A stretch of 64,000 nt of DNA, taken from the NCBI GenBank assembly GCA_003260075.1, contig QLIY01000150.1, forward strand, positions 2,207 to 66,206. The letters are read 5' to 3'. The notes beneath the pieces were generated by a model. That model had not been told where the DNA came from. It was given only the letters and a program-made list of their open reading frames with translations, and made no database searches. Made by a program: the position numbers and the translations under genes. Position 1 is the first letter of the stretch; the number at the start of each line of letters is the position of its first letter. The stretch is from Phallusia mammillata. Lineage: Eukaryota; Chordata; Ascidiacea; Phlebobranchia; Ascidiidae. Positions 49,886 through 61,377 of this stretch are shown here, piece by piece.

Positions 49886-52679
49886 AAACCACTTTGTATC
49901 TTTGTTCCTTGGATTCAAAACGAGTGATAAATCGCACGGTGTTTCAAGTTCTTGCCATTTCGGTGTATTTCACCTTATAGCGACAAGAAAAATCAATTCA
50001 TGATTCCCTTTAGCGTTTGCAGCCAGACGACGCGGCTACCTGCGAGTTTCGAACGAAAAACGCATCACGCTTTGTTTTTCCCACTGCGTTTTCTCGCAAC
50101 AACGGCCCTTTTGTGTTGGCCGGAAACCGAGCTCTCCTAGCGCGAATGAAACGAGCATCTCGAAAACACACACCTGCTGCCAAAACAAGCCAGCTATTCG
50201 TCCAATGGGAATGTCCAGTCTAAATTTTTGACGTGAATTAATAAGAAGTGCTCGTATAACCCGTACATTTTGTACATAGTTCGATTTGTCGTAATTTGCG
50301 GGGTAAACCGTTTTTGCTACCTACATAAATATCCAACACATATATGAATTTCAACCGTTTACACGTAGTTTACAAAGAGTTTTTAGAACCCCTTGTACAA
50401 CAACCTTTGTGTTGCAATGGGATATTTGATTTTAAACGTTACGTACATCATGCCAAAAAAATCTCACCATTAAAAAAGAGGTTTTTTACGAGCTTTGCAT
50501 TTCAAGGCACACAACGTGAAGCTCAGCAATACATTTCCCAGTATGGCGTGCGAGCGGCAAAATCTCACCAAATCGTCGCCTGTGTAAATCATTAGACATC
50601 GGAGCCGATTACCGTCCCAGGGCAGAGTTTAGATAGCCGCGTGTGGCCAACCGCAGGCACGCACAAGCTTCCAACCTAATACCAAGCACAATACCGATGA
50701 CGTTGGCTATTGGATTACTACTTCCTTACAGAGCTGGCACTTCCGCACGCCAAGCTGGTTCTTCGATTTTCCCGCTATGCTGGGTATCGCTATAAGCTGA
50801 CATAATGTCCATATGTGCGACACCAGCGGTTATCCCAACCACTCGACCTGATATACCTAGTTGTTACTGTTGGTCTGTCCCTTAAAGGGCGTTTAAAATT
50901 GATTCTACGCCCCTTTGTTGCTTGTGTAAGCTGCATATGACTCTTTAATGTTGTTAGCTTTACTCACTGTTTCTGGTCACGTCCACGTCTGTTTCGCTAA
51001 GCACCTTTTCAGGCGAGCCATTAGTCATGTGAAAGTGAATAGTTGTTTACCTGTTCTGTTTCTGCAAAGATTAACAGTGAGGGTTTCTGGTACACAAGCA
51101 TTGCAATTGTTTTCAAATTTGTGGATCATGCAATTTAGTGAATGTTGCAGCCGTTTAACGAATGATGGTTTCCTTTTTGCACGTTATGCATAAAATGAAA
51201 CAAATTGTATTCATTAGTTGCATTGGAATTGAAAAATATGTAGTTTTGATTTGCATGTGTGGGGTGCATTTGTCTGCATTAAGTTTGCAAATTTTACTCT
51301 TTTCACAGCTTTAACAGTGACAATAGAGCAACTACTTCCGATTTCATAACAATGCAACGCTAAATTTCCGAGTAAGTCTCGCAAAAGCCACAGCATAGTC
51401 ATATACGAATCTCGTCGCGATAAAAACGGACAATTGCGTCATTCACTCTAAGCATTCAAGTCTACTACAATGTGTAAGAACCCCTTAACCTAGCTGTGCG
51501 CGATTTTGTCTCAATTGGTGTCCCCTTACCATGTAATACGGTCGGCAAACGCTCATAGGTTACTGGATCACTAGCAGATCGCCTCTAAAAGGGGCGGTGA
51601 CTCACCCAGAGCTCTATGGGATGTTTTTCCACCCTTGACTTTTTGAAGTTGCGCCGATCACCGTTCTGACTACATAAAGGCTGCATTGCTTTCGGTCACG
51701 GAACTGGAAAATCGCCTTACGCCGGCTACCGCTTGTGAAGATTCGATTTTTAAGCTGGTTACGTCAGATTTCTGATCAATCATGTAAACGTGACTTTATT
51801 TTGTTTGTGTACATGAGTAGGTGTTGATGTTTAAACTTATAGGCAGATTTTTATGGTTTGGTCCTTGGTATGTTAATTTAGTCGGTTAAAACGGTAATTA
51901 GGAAACCTTACTGCGATTTCCATTAGGATTCAATACGCGTTTTCTTGTTTAAAATTCACTTCACTTTTGGCCTGGTTGAAGAATTGCTTGATCGAAAGGT
52001 CACCATTATATTCGGTAGAAATCGAATCTTTAGAATTGTTTTTGAGGGTTTGTGATATACGTGATATTCCCTTGCCAGCATGTTATTTGTGAATATTTCG
52101 TGGTTAGAAGTTTATTGCTGTCAGCGCACGTGCTTGTAAAGTCTGCGGTCCAATCAACCTTTAGACTGTTGTGTTTTCCCCCTTTCATCCAAATTTTCGC
52201 ATGGGTTACACCCTTCAATTTAAAACAACGCGTCTCATTGTTTTTTGTAGACCTTATGACAGAATTATTAATTTTTTGTTTTCTCTTACAAGACCACGTG
52301 GTCTACGCACAACTGCGTCACTACCTAGTTTGCCAAACGCAATTCTCCTTAGCATCGGGTCGTAGAAATATGATTTCTATACCGATCGGTCGCTAGAAAT
52401 GCCTTCATTTTGTGACGTCAATGCATATTAAAGTGACGCTGTCTGCTTTTCATAACTTGCCGAGGAAGTTATCACTTGGCTTGTGTCAAGTTGATTTCAG
52501 CCGCCATGTCACAAGCTGCGTGGTTAAATATAACTCAAGCTGTTTGGTTTCTAGAGAATAAACAGCTTTGGTTCGCGAGACGAGATTCAACTTGGCCCGA
52601 AGTCGGTTTAATAAGCACTCCAATGTCACCAAACGCACTCGATCCTAATCGGAGAATTTAACGGCAATACATGTCCAGA
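49886..52679. other. Non-genic stretch
   Basis: GC-richer patches at about 50010-50200 and 50570-50850. No coding frame with family or splice support. Confidence 0.35.
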
Positions 52680-53370
52680 TCATGGTGCTTTGGGCTCCGC
52701 GTCACAGGGCAGAGGTCTCTCACGGTCAGAGGTGGCTCTCTCTCTCCCTTTTTCCCTTCGCTGCGGAGTTTAAATCGCAATGTCTGCGAGTCACTCAGTC
52801 GTCAGTACGCAGTTATGCGCCGGCAGACGCGAAGCTAGGTTTCGGATGCCGCGCCTTGCCGGCTTTCGAGCATCGTTTTCCGGCCTTTTTTCAAGCTGAT
52901 AGTCAGTCGCGCGGATTTGTTTTTTCTGCGGTCGTCCGGACATTTGTTGTGGTTGTTTTATGTAGGAAACTGGATATATTCAAGTACAACAGAGCAGTAC
53001 CTGTGCACCATTAGGTGCCAGAAAAGCAGCTAAGAGATTTAGTGGAGGTTAGGTAAATCATTCGACAGTTGTTGCAAATCCGGGGCAATCACACAGCGGT
53101 TTGTTGTCCTTGCAAATGACACTTGGACTCTGGATTATATGAGCTTGTTCGTGTTAATGATTGACTTCTAGCAACAAAAAAGAAGGAATCAGAACCGAGG
53201 AAGGGAAAGAGAAAATGCTCTAAAAAAGGTTTTGTGAGGCCACAAAGTTGACGAAAAACGCCATAACCAAGAGCTAATTTCCCACGGGACGCTAGGTTCA
53301 GTAGAACAGCTCGGTGTCCAACGACGGACGTCCACTTAGCTAATTTCGCCTAATACAGCTCAGACCTTGG
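52680..53370 (+). promoter_or_regulatory. Possible promoter and non-coding first exon
   Basis: A GC- and CpG-richer stretch (52690-52940) is followed about 430 bp later by a strong splice donor, CAGACCTTG then GTAAGTAT at 53371. This could be the 5' UTR exon of the candidate gene at 54509-55266. Purely an inference from composition and the donor. Confidence 0.25.
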
Positions 53371-53423
53371 TAAGTATATTTGTAGAGTTTAAGTTTAGTG
53401 ACTGTTGTTTTGCATGACAGGTA

Positions 53424-53713
53424 ACCAATATACATGCGAGATAGACAATATTGGATTAATGCATAAGCATAATAGTAGAATTTGCAGATGTGACTCAGCA
53501 GAAAATAATTATTACCCAAACTTTAGCTTGTATTTAAATTCGAAGTCTTAGCGATGTGCGCATCCCCCCCCCCACCAATATACATGCGAGATAGACAATA
53601 TTGGATTAATGCATAAGCATATTAGTAGAATTTGCAGATGTGACTCAGCAGAAAATAATTATTATCCAAACTTTAGCTTGTATTTAAATTCGAAGTCTTA
53701 GCGATGTGCGCAC
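53424..53713. repeat. Direct repeat around a 10-C run
   Basis: Copy A 53424-53563 and copy B 53574-53713 flank the run 53564-53573. Two or three substitutions in 140 bases (CATAATAG versus CATATTAG; TTACCC versus TTATCC). Confidence 0.9.
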
Positions 53714-54508
53714 CTAATTTTACACTTAATCGCGTGATGGCATGTACATTTTTGTTGCTAGCAATGGAAAGTGAGGTATTTGTTCGCGTTACGCACCACG
53801 GCCGTAGAATACTTTCAAGTGTAACTGCGCCCAATTGAATGAACGTCAAATGCGACGTACAAGTCATTTAGCTTTTGACTAGCGATCACTGTATCATAGC
53901 AGTGCTTTGGCTATCCACTTGACAGCGTTTTATGAATGACATTTTTTACAGCCCGAATTATTTTGCTTTTTTGAAACAGAGTATAAACGTTATTAGGTCT
54001 GAAACTTGTAACACTGATTTTAAATGAAACAACCACACAAGTTGATACACTGACTGGTATGAAAACGGAATAACGCCAGTTGTTGTATTCGAAAACCTGT
54101 GGATATCTCTCAAGGGAATTGCAAGTGGATTTTCACCTGTTAAAGTGACAAGTGCATTTCAACCTCACTATGGATGAGGTTTCAAGTCTGCGCCAAAACC
54201 GGGGCTTGACCGTTCGTTCGATCGTCCATGCAACGCCAAGCCGTCGTTGCAAAACCTACAAATCCAAGCTTTGTTCGCGTGTTCCTTACGACCAGGAAAA
54301 CTCATCAGTAGCGCCGCCTTCGTCCGGCCAGCTGCGTTCATTTCTCACTGATGCCGAGGAGGCCATCAACAGCCAGTTATGTTTTTCTAATTGCCAAGAC
54401 TCGGGATTAGCGAGAAAGCCTTTGATCCGACCGGGATTATTGTCACCTTGCATCGACTCCGACCGTGCGCTAAGCAGCAGGGTGAGAAGACGGCGGTCTT
54501 TACCCGTT

Positions 54509-55266
54509 ATGAACTTGCCAGTTCTCTTACTAGCAGTCCTCGTCGCTTTATTGCCCGTCGCTACCGGCTCGAACACGAAATCCAAGGTGCCGCTCGTACG
54601 GTCTTCAGGTAGGTGTCAATCGTTTTCAGTTGGGTGTGAATAACTCCAGACAAAGGCCCAATTTCAGCACCAGCAGAGCTATAGTAAATATGGTGTGCTC
54701 AGATTGTGAATGACCGGTGTTGGTAACACGCGAAATCGCTTCCTTGACTTCCTGATGTTTAATGGTGTGAAACAGGAATGTCAGTAGCCGCGATTTAAAG
54801 CTTCATCACTGGTCTGTAATCTTTTTCCAACTCCAAACGGCTATTCAGTCGAAACTTAACCAACGTTAAATTCAATAGCACACCTCGGGTACACAACCAA
54901 CATAATGTAACAGCAAGTGAGGGTGATTAAATGTACGATAACATTCACAAGTTACAACACAAGCAATCTCGTTTGGCGAAACTTTACAAGAGGTACAGTA
55001 ATACTGGCCAACGACCACTTGAGATTTAGTTAATATTCAACCCGCCAGCAATCATCGCTACAGTTTCTATTATACAACATGTTTGCTGTTGTAGATGTGA
55101 CAACTCATGTCTTCCGTGGAGCTGTAACGACTGTCCCGATCGGCCACAGCATTCTCCGGTCTGTGGTAAGGCAAACCCGAAGCCTAGAGCCACTCGACTT
55201 CCAAACTATGAAGGTTGCAAACGAATGGGGCGACAAATACACCAATGCTCTACTTGTCAGTGGACG
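54509..55266 (+). CDS. Candidate 5' part of a cysteine-rich secreted protein gene (two exons, incomplete)
   Basis: Exon 1, 54509-54612: ATG, then a textbook signal peptide (MNLPVLLLAVLVALLPVATG) and a short basic stretch, ending at donor AG/GTGTCA (alternative donor CAG/GTAGGT at 54608). Exon 2, 55095-55266: acceptor CTGTTGTAG, donor ACG/GTAGGT. With the first donor the frame enters exon 2 as Arg followed by 57 codons without a stop and with eight Cys, including CDNSCLPWSCNDC and HSPVCGK. The alternative donor leads to a different open frame in exon 2 without the Cys pattern, so the call is ambiguous. No later exon could be identified: 55690-55905 is open in all three frames but no choice is compelling. 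The family is unknown; the PVCG motif is vaguely Kazal-like but spacing does not fit. The exon 1 frame also extends upstream to 54152 without a stop. Confidence 0.3.
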
Positions 55267-55594
55267 GTAGGTTGTGTTTATTTTTGATTTTATTTGATAA
55301 GCTACATAACTAAATTTTGTGGGGTACATAATTTGTGTCTTCAAATGTAGTCTTGACTTTTTAGGAGTAGCAAATACTTAAAAACGCTCATTTTTGTCTC
55401 ACGATGCGTTTTCCACTTGATGAAAGACACAGGGTTGCAAATCGTGCTTGACCACTAACAAAACCTTTTTGTGTAAATTTTTGCGTCTTTACTCATCACT
55501 GGTCTTTTAACGAATTGTCACGATTTTTCTTTGATTCCCGTTACGCTTCCGACGTGACGCAGCCCTTTTTCACGTCGCATTGCTATCAAAAGAA

Positions 55595-55640
55595 ATTGTA
55601 CCCATACTTCCGCCTAATTGTACCCATACTTTCCGCCTAG
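55595..55640. repeat. Short tandem duplication of 23 bp
   Basis: ATTGTACCCATACTTCCGCC is repeated immediately with one extra T. A small local duplication without a C-run. Confidence 0.7.
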
Positions 55641-55905
55641 ACCGGTGCCCTTACCCAATTCGCCGGTCTTTGATGGCATAAGTAAGCATTCGAGTGCCAC
55701 TACTGTTTGCTTTAGCACGGAGCTTGGCAATGTCTGCTCGGTTTACGTTGGTCGGTTTGGTATTGTCCGTGGGCCATCACCGCAACGACCTTGGCAAGGT
55801 CATTGCACCAGGGGTGGCTTGTTTGGGGTCTTTGCTGTGGGAAACGATTCGCTCCGATGCCATTGATGTGGCGCGGTGTGATTACCAGGGTGGCTTTGTG
55901 CTGTA

Positions 55906-58900
55906 TGTATAGGTCACACTTGTCAAATTCAGATTGATTTTGTTTTTGTACGGGGAATTCGAAACACTGTCTATTTCAACGTACAGGTGCGTGCTACATT
56001 TTATTACCGCCATCGCGCAACTGTATACACTTCTTTCTATAATGAAAAAATGCCAGAAAGAATGCATGTAGTGGGCAATGCGGATAGGTGAACAATTGTT
56101 ATTAAGTCTTTCTTTCATTAAGAGATGTGTACAACCTCGCGCAAACTGCTGCGTTTGCCCTTGAGTTAATCCCTCTTAACACTAATAGCGCCAACACGCT
56201 CTTAACAGTGCTAAGCTTTTAAACCTTAATTTAACACTCATAACATAACCGACCGCTTAAATCAATCCCCTATCCGCCACCCACTAGGCACCCTGTTGAC
56301 GCTCATATCGGCGCTCTACAGTTTCACGCCTTCAAATTGCGGTCTTAATGACTAAGTCAACCCCACATGAATTGATATTGTGTGATCGAATGTAACTCAA
56401 TAGGCCACTGTTGTTCCCAGCCGTCGCGTGGCATGCGTCTAATTCAGGTCGTTTTCTATAATAGGTCCTCCTCTCTATGGCACATACTTAGAAAGACTTT
56501 GCTATTTTTGTGTGTGTTTCTGTTTGCCGTAATGGAAAGTGAGGAACATCGATCTGGCTTAGAGTTGTACGCAGAAAGCGTATTCGCAGAACAAAGAATT
56601 GTTTTGTGTGGTAATGTGTAAGTGTGCCTTCGTTGTGTTTGACGGCTTTGCTCGTGTGTAAACAGCCTTCGGACGAATGTACTTTCTGGTGCGCATCGGG
56701 TCAATGCTATGATTTGGTAATTTGTAAACAGTCAAACATCACCCTCTCCTTACTTCAGGCTCCAATGCTTACTCTTACGTACCGCCGTGTCATGGTGATA
56801 TGTCGTACACGGAATTTTGAAATATGTTTCACCGCCATCAGGCCAATGCAGAGTCACTTTTGTGTTCATACACATGACGTTTTACAGTAAGCTTGTTTGT
56901 GCGCACAGGCCGACATATTTTCACAACGAATGCGGTTGTCATGAAAAATTTCCCCGTGTGATTTCTGTGTCAACACCGACCTGCAAAAGGGGGCCGTAGT
57001 GTTTTGGCTTAGTCACTTGTTTCGCTTTGACTAGGCGAAATGGACGAAAGTGTTGTTCTTGTCGGCAACGTCGTTTCTCGAAAGCGCTAATGGCTGCATG
57101 ACAAAGGGACAAATTCTCTTCAGCATTGTCGACACCCATTCCCATGTCCCTACGCCATTCCTCGATGAATGAAAGCCATTAGTCGCTGTGAGCAGCGAAA
57201 GACCCTACTTGACCCCTGTGTGACGTAATAGGGTTATGGTTCATTGCGTAAAAGACGGCAAAGACTTTGGTGTACCTTGGCCCCTGACGTCGATATATAT
57301 ATATTTGTGTAATAACCGCTGGTCTGGAAGCGCAACTTCATCCTGTCACGTTCTTTAAATAAACTCGAGAAGGATATCACGTGGTTGTTCTTGAACTAAT
57401 TGCTTCAGTGTCCCTGCGTTCGAGTGTTTTCTTCGCCTAAACAAACTTCACGACTTGTGGCTTATCGCCGTGACGTAGATGTCGCGTCACTGTGTCGTGA
57501 GAGTGCTGGATGTCAAAATTGCACTCGTTCTACGAAGCGCTACGATCAGTGAAATCCGGTTAAAAGCAGGGCGGAACTTAGCTTCACACCTTGAGATGCT
57601 GATAACGGTCGCAATGTTGCTACCCAGAAGTGGGATATCTATCTTTCAAAGGTTCCTAGAAGTTAAACCTTTAGGAATTCAGCCAACAAAAGCCCCGTAT
57701 CGCTAAGTCTGCCATTCGCTTTGCATGCGACCTCATGTTGCAGGATGCCGTTCACTTAACTCTTGGCCTCGGTACAAGAGCAGTCGTTTCATCTCTACGC
57801 AAGGTCTTCAATGAACTTACCGTTTTGGCAGGACGCACTATAGCGTCAGATCACTATACCTAAAGCAATCCCACGGGGCCCACGGCGTGTCCATATACGG
57901 GTTATGCGCGTTTTCACAAGTCCTGTAACTTGATACGACCAATTAGAGCTAGTGTCGTGTGGTCGGCTTCGGCTTGAGCTGATCCCGCAGTGTGTCCACA
58001 GCTGCCCTAAACACAAGTGTGTTGACAGAGATGTCTGTTCTCCTGTGCGATCCGTGTGGCATCATTTCACTTTTATTTGCATGGGAATATTTGGTAACCA
58101 CCAATCGGGGTTGCATGCCTTTTCTGTATCCACCACTAAAGGCATCTAGTAGATGGGTACCGTTGCGTTTCGCCTTATCTTGAGCTCTTCCTCAGTGATG
58201 ACAGGAGGCGTGGTTCCTACAATGACATTGTCCCTTTTTCGTATCGGTTCACGTAAAAGCAATTCTATTATCAGCAGCCTTGCCACTCGACTGGCTGTGC
58301 CTCCCGTGCTATCTGTCGGTAACATTCACCCTTATCTATCGCGGAGGAAACGTACGACGTGACTTAGGGGAGGTTGTAGCCCCATGTGCTGGTCAAAGCC
58401 CTTTAGGCACTTGGCGAACACAACCACCCATGGTGAAGCGTTATGATCGCTTTATGTTCTGAATGAGGAGGCTAATTAGGTTCCAAGCGTGCCCGTGTTT
58501 GACTTCTGCACATTGCGCAACACGCCGTGTTCCTACGTAGGCCCACCCAGTGAGTGTAAGGCGGTTTTAACTTCGTTATCCTGATTTATTGGGTCAAACG
58601 GCTTTATTCTCCTGTGCACCGGGCGCGTGCAGCCCAGGAACAGACAGCAAGGGATTGTCTGAGTTGTGGAAAATGCACTCACTTGAATGTACGGTATTGT
58701 TGTGCCTGCGGTAGCACCGAATGAACCAACTATAGTCATAGCAACGCCATTTGTCTGTTCACTCCGTTCTGGAATGTTAGTTTTCCACCTATGTCGTCCT
58801 TGGAATACATTTGCTTAAAAGCAAAATTTGTCGTGTTGAAATTTCTTACGCTTTTGTTATGAGTTTGACATACGCTATTGGTGGCTGTGTGGCCTAATAC

Positions 58901-61377
58901 TCGAGTCGTCGTTTATTCGTGCTTGAATGACCGCCAGTAACCCCATTTCTCGTGGTCAGTGACCCGCAACAGAATTGCGAATGTCGAATGTCTTGAATTT
59001 TCCCGTGGGCGTGCATCGTGCTGCCTCGAATCGCGAAGTATTTGTGCACGATAGCATAGTCTTTGAAGTTAAGTTTGCCGTAAGAAAGATTAACTTTTAA
59101 AACTTTCAATCTTTCCACAACTATGCAGTGACGTGTATACATGGATTCTAAATCTCAACCTAAAGAATATCGAATTACTCGGCACTGGATTATAGTCTAA
59201 AAATCGACACCTGCTCCGCCCCTGATTAACATGCTTTGGGGGAATATTGACAGAAAGCAATGGTGCTCCGAGTCTTAACCTGGGGACTTGGAGACTGGCC
59301 TAAACACAGAGCCTGGATTTTTAGGAACAGATTGTTAACGCTGGTATCTCCATGAGCGACGGGGCGTTATTTTGCGGGTACTTTGGTACTGCAAATAGTC
59401 TATTAATCTTCCACAAACTACATCCATTGTTAGTTATTGTTTTGCAAACTTTTACCAAATTACAGCAAGAAAGTGCATCTAATTGTTGAAAGAAAAATTA
59501 GCATTGCTGTGGCGAAGTTAAAGTTTTCGACTAGAATTACTAACACTGATAAACGGTTGGAATCTTCTTTGTATTTTGTTTGCAAATGTGGCTTACAAAT
59601 TTTCAAAATATTTGACCTACTTACAAAGCCTAAAGCCAGGAGGCTCCGTTACATAATGAAATCGCATGCCTTTGCTGTAATATCTGGATGGCCAATCCGG
59701 GGCATAGTGTATAACAGTAAGCGATTTGCCGTTGTCTCGGTCGCCTTGGGCGTTTGCAGCCTCTCCGAGCCTCAACCAATGTTGGCAAAACACGGTCCGT
59801 AATATCCGCTAACACGTAGCGGATGTCCTACGAACTTGTAAACATGTTGGTCCTTAGAGATTGTTGGGAGCTGCGCCTTGGATTGCTCATAACCACACGC
59901 GTATGTCCCAAGATGCGACGATCTTTGTTATTGTATAATGGCCAATCAAGTTAGTTAACATTTTATCAATGGTGCTGTTGTTATATCTTGTGTTCTTGTA
60001 CTGATTTCGGATATCCTGATGGGCAAGGCTTTATGTATGATACGTCTTTGTCAATGTCGCCTTATTTTATGTGTAACCAATTCCGCCCCTTGTTGTCGCA
60101 CTCACTAACTGTGATCAACACTCCTTAGCGCGTACAATAGACTTGAACATGTCACCTTGCACGCCGCTAATACCTCAGTCTCCCAGGTTTCAAAAACAAG
60201 GCAAAGTTGAGGTAATTCCGCAAAAATTCGGCGGTATTTTCGGCAGGTAAATCTTGCCGGGGTTGTTGCACGTTTAAGGCCTTCCCACATCGAGACCAGG
60301 TACTCCCACATATGGACATGGACTACAGGCTTTGACGTTTCCCCATGACGTGGGATGCCAGGTTAAGCTCGTTACTGTTGGCCGACTAACATGCGGTAAT
60401 GGCAGCGCACGGTTACGTGAAAGACTGTCGGATTATTTCAATTCACTTGTGAAATATTAATAGGTTAGGGTTTTGACCGAACGAACATGATGCCACCACG
60501 AAAATCTTGATTCTAGCAACAGGACAACTCAAGGTTTTGAAATATTGATGATGGCGTGGATAAGGGTGGTTTAAAATAGAATGTATATCGTTTGCCAGTA
60601 AACGTTTTTAGGTTAACAGTATCTCTGTGTGGTCAGTTGAAAGTTGATCTTTGTGTTTGTTCGTTTCGAAAGCAACATGGCATTTTCTACACGTATTGGA
60701 CGTTTTTTGCATTTATTCGACGGCTTTTCTTCGGCAATGTAGTCAATATTGCCAAAACTTCTATTGGCCACTCAGAGGCAGTTGGTCAACATATTGGCGA
60801 AGCCGTTTGAGAAAACGATCTCTTGCTTCGAGTGCCTGAGACTGAGAGACGCCGGAGATGAAAGTCAGTTTACTGCGGCTGTTAACATTAAGCTCGTGTT
60901 TAGCGCTGCGGTGATTTGTTGCGCCTTGTGCCGCTGGGGACCTTCGACCTGGGTTCAACTCGTTGCACCATAGCAACCAAGATCTTAGTGGCTGATAAGT
61001 TTTAATTCAGTGATATGGGCGGCCAGTCGTACTCTGATGAAAAATGCGCCACTCGTCTCTGATCTTTAAAGTGCGCATTCGAGGGACTTTAGCATGTCAA
61101 TTTACGCTGCAAAAAATGCCTTTCTGCGTTCATTTGTAACCCACTAAATGCCATAATGGGGGCTCACTGTTTGTTTATTTACACTGCGCCTTTGCCCCTA
61201 CCCACCAGGGCGCTCTACCAAAGGCCCCACAAGATCAGACTCAGGCCTATTCATCAACATCAGCGTTCCACGGGTTTCAGGCAAATCGGCCAAAGCTACA
61301 CAGATAAGAGAAGGCTAATCCTTCAGAAGGCGTGCGGAGGTGGTATGTTGGCCTGGTCCTAAGAGATTCAGGTTTTT
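55906..61377. other. Non-genic stretch
   Basis: No gene supported. An alternating AT run lies at about 57291-57304. Short frames (for example 59437-59802) are of the length expected by chance. Confidence 0.35.

Noticed and set aside
6381..53713. A new mobile or duplicating element that leaves C-tracts at its junctions
   Set aside because: Fixed 10-base length, one strand only, allele-like differences, and copies of unrelated sequence at each site fit unmerged contig ends far better. The repeated segments share nothing with each other.
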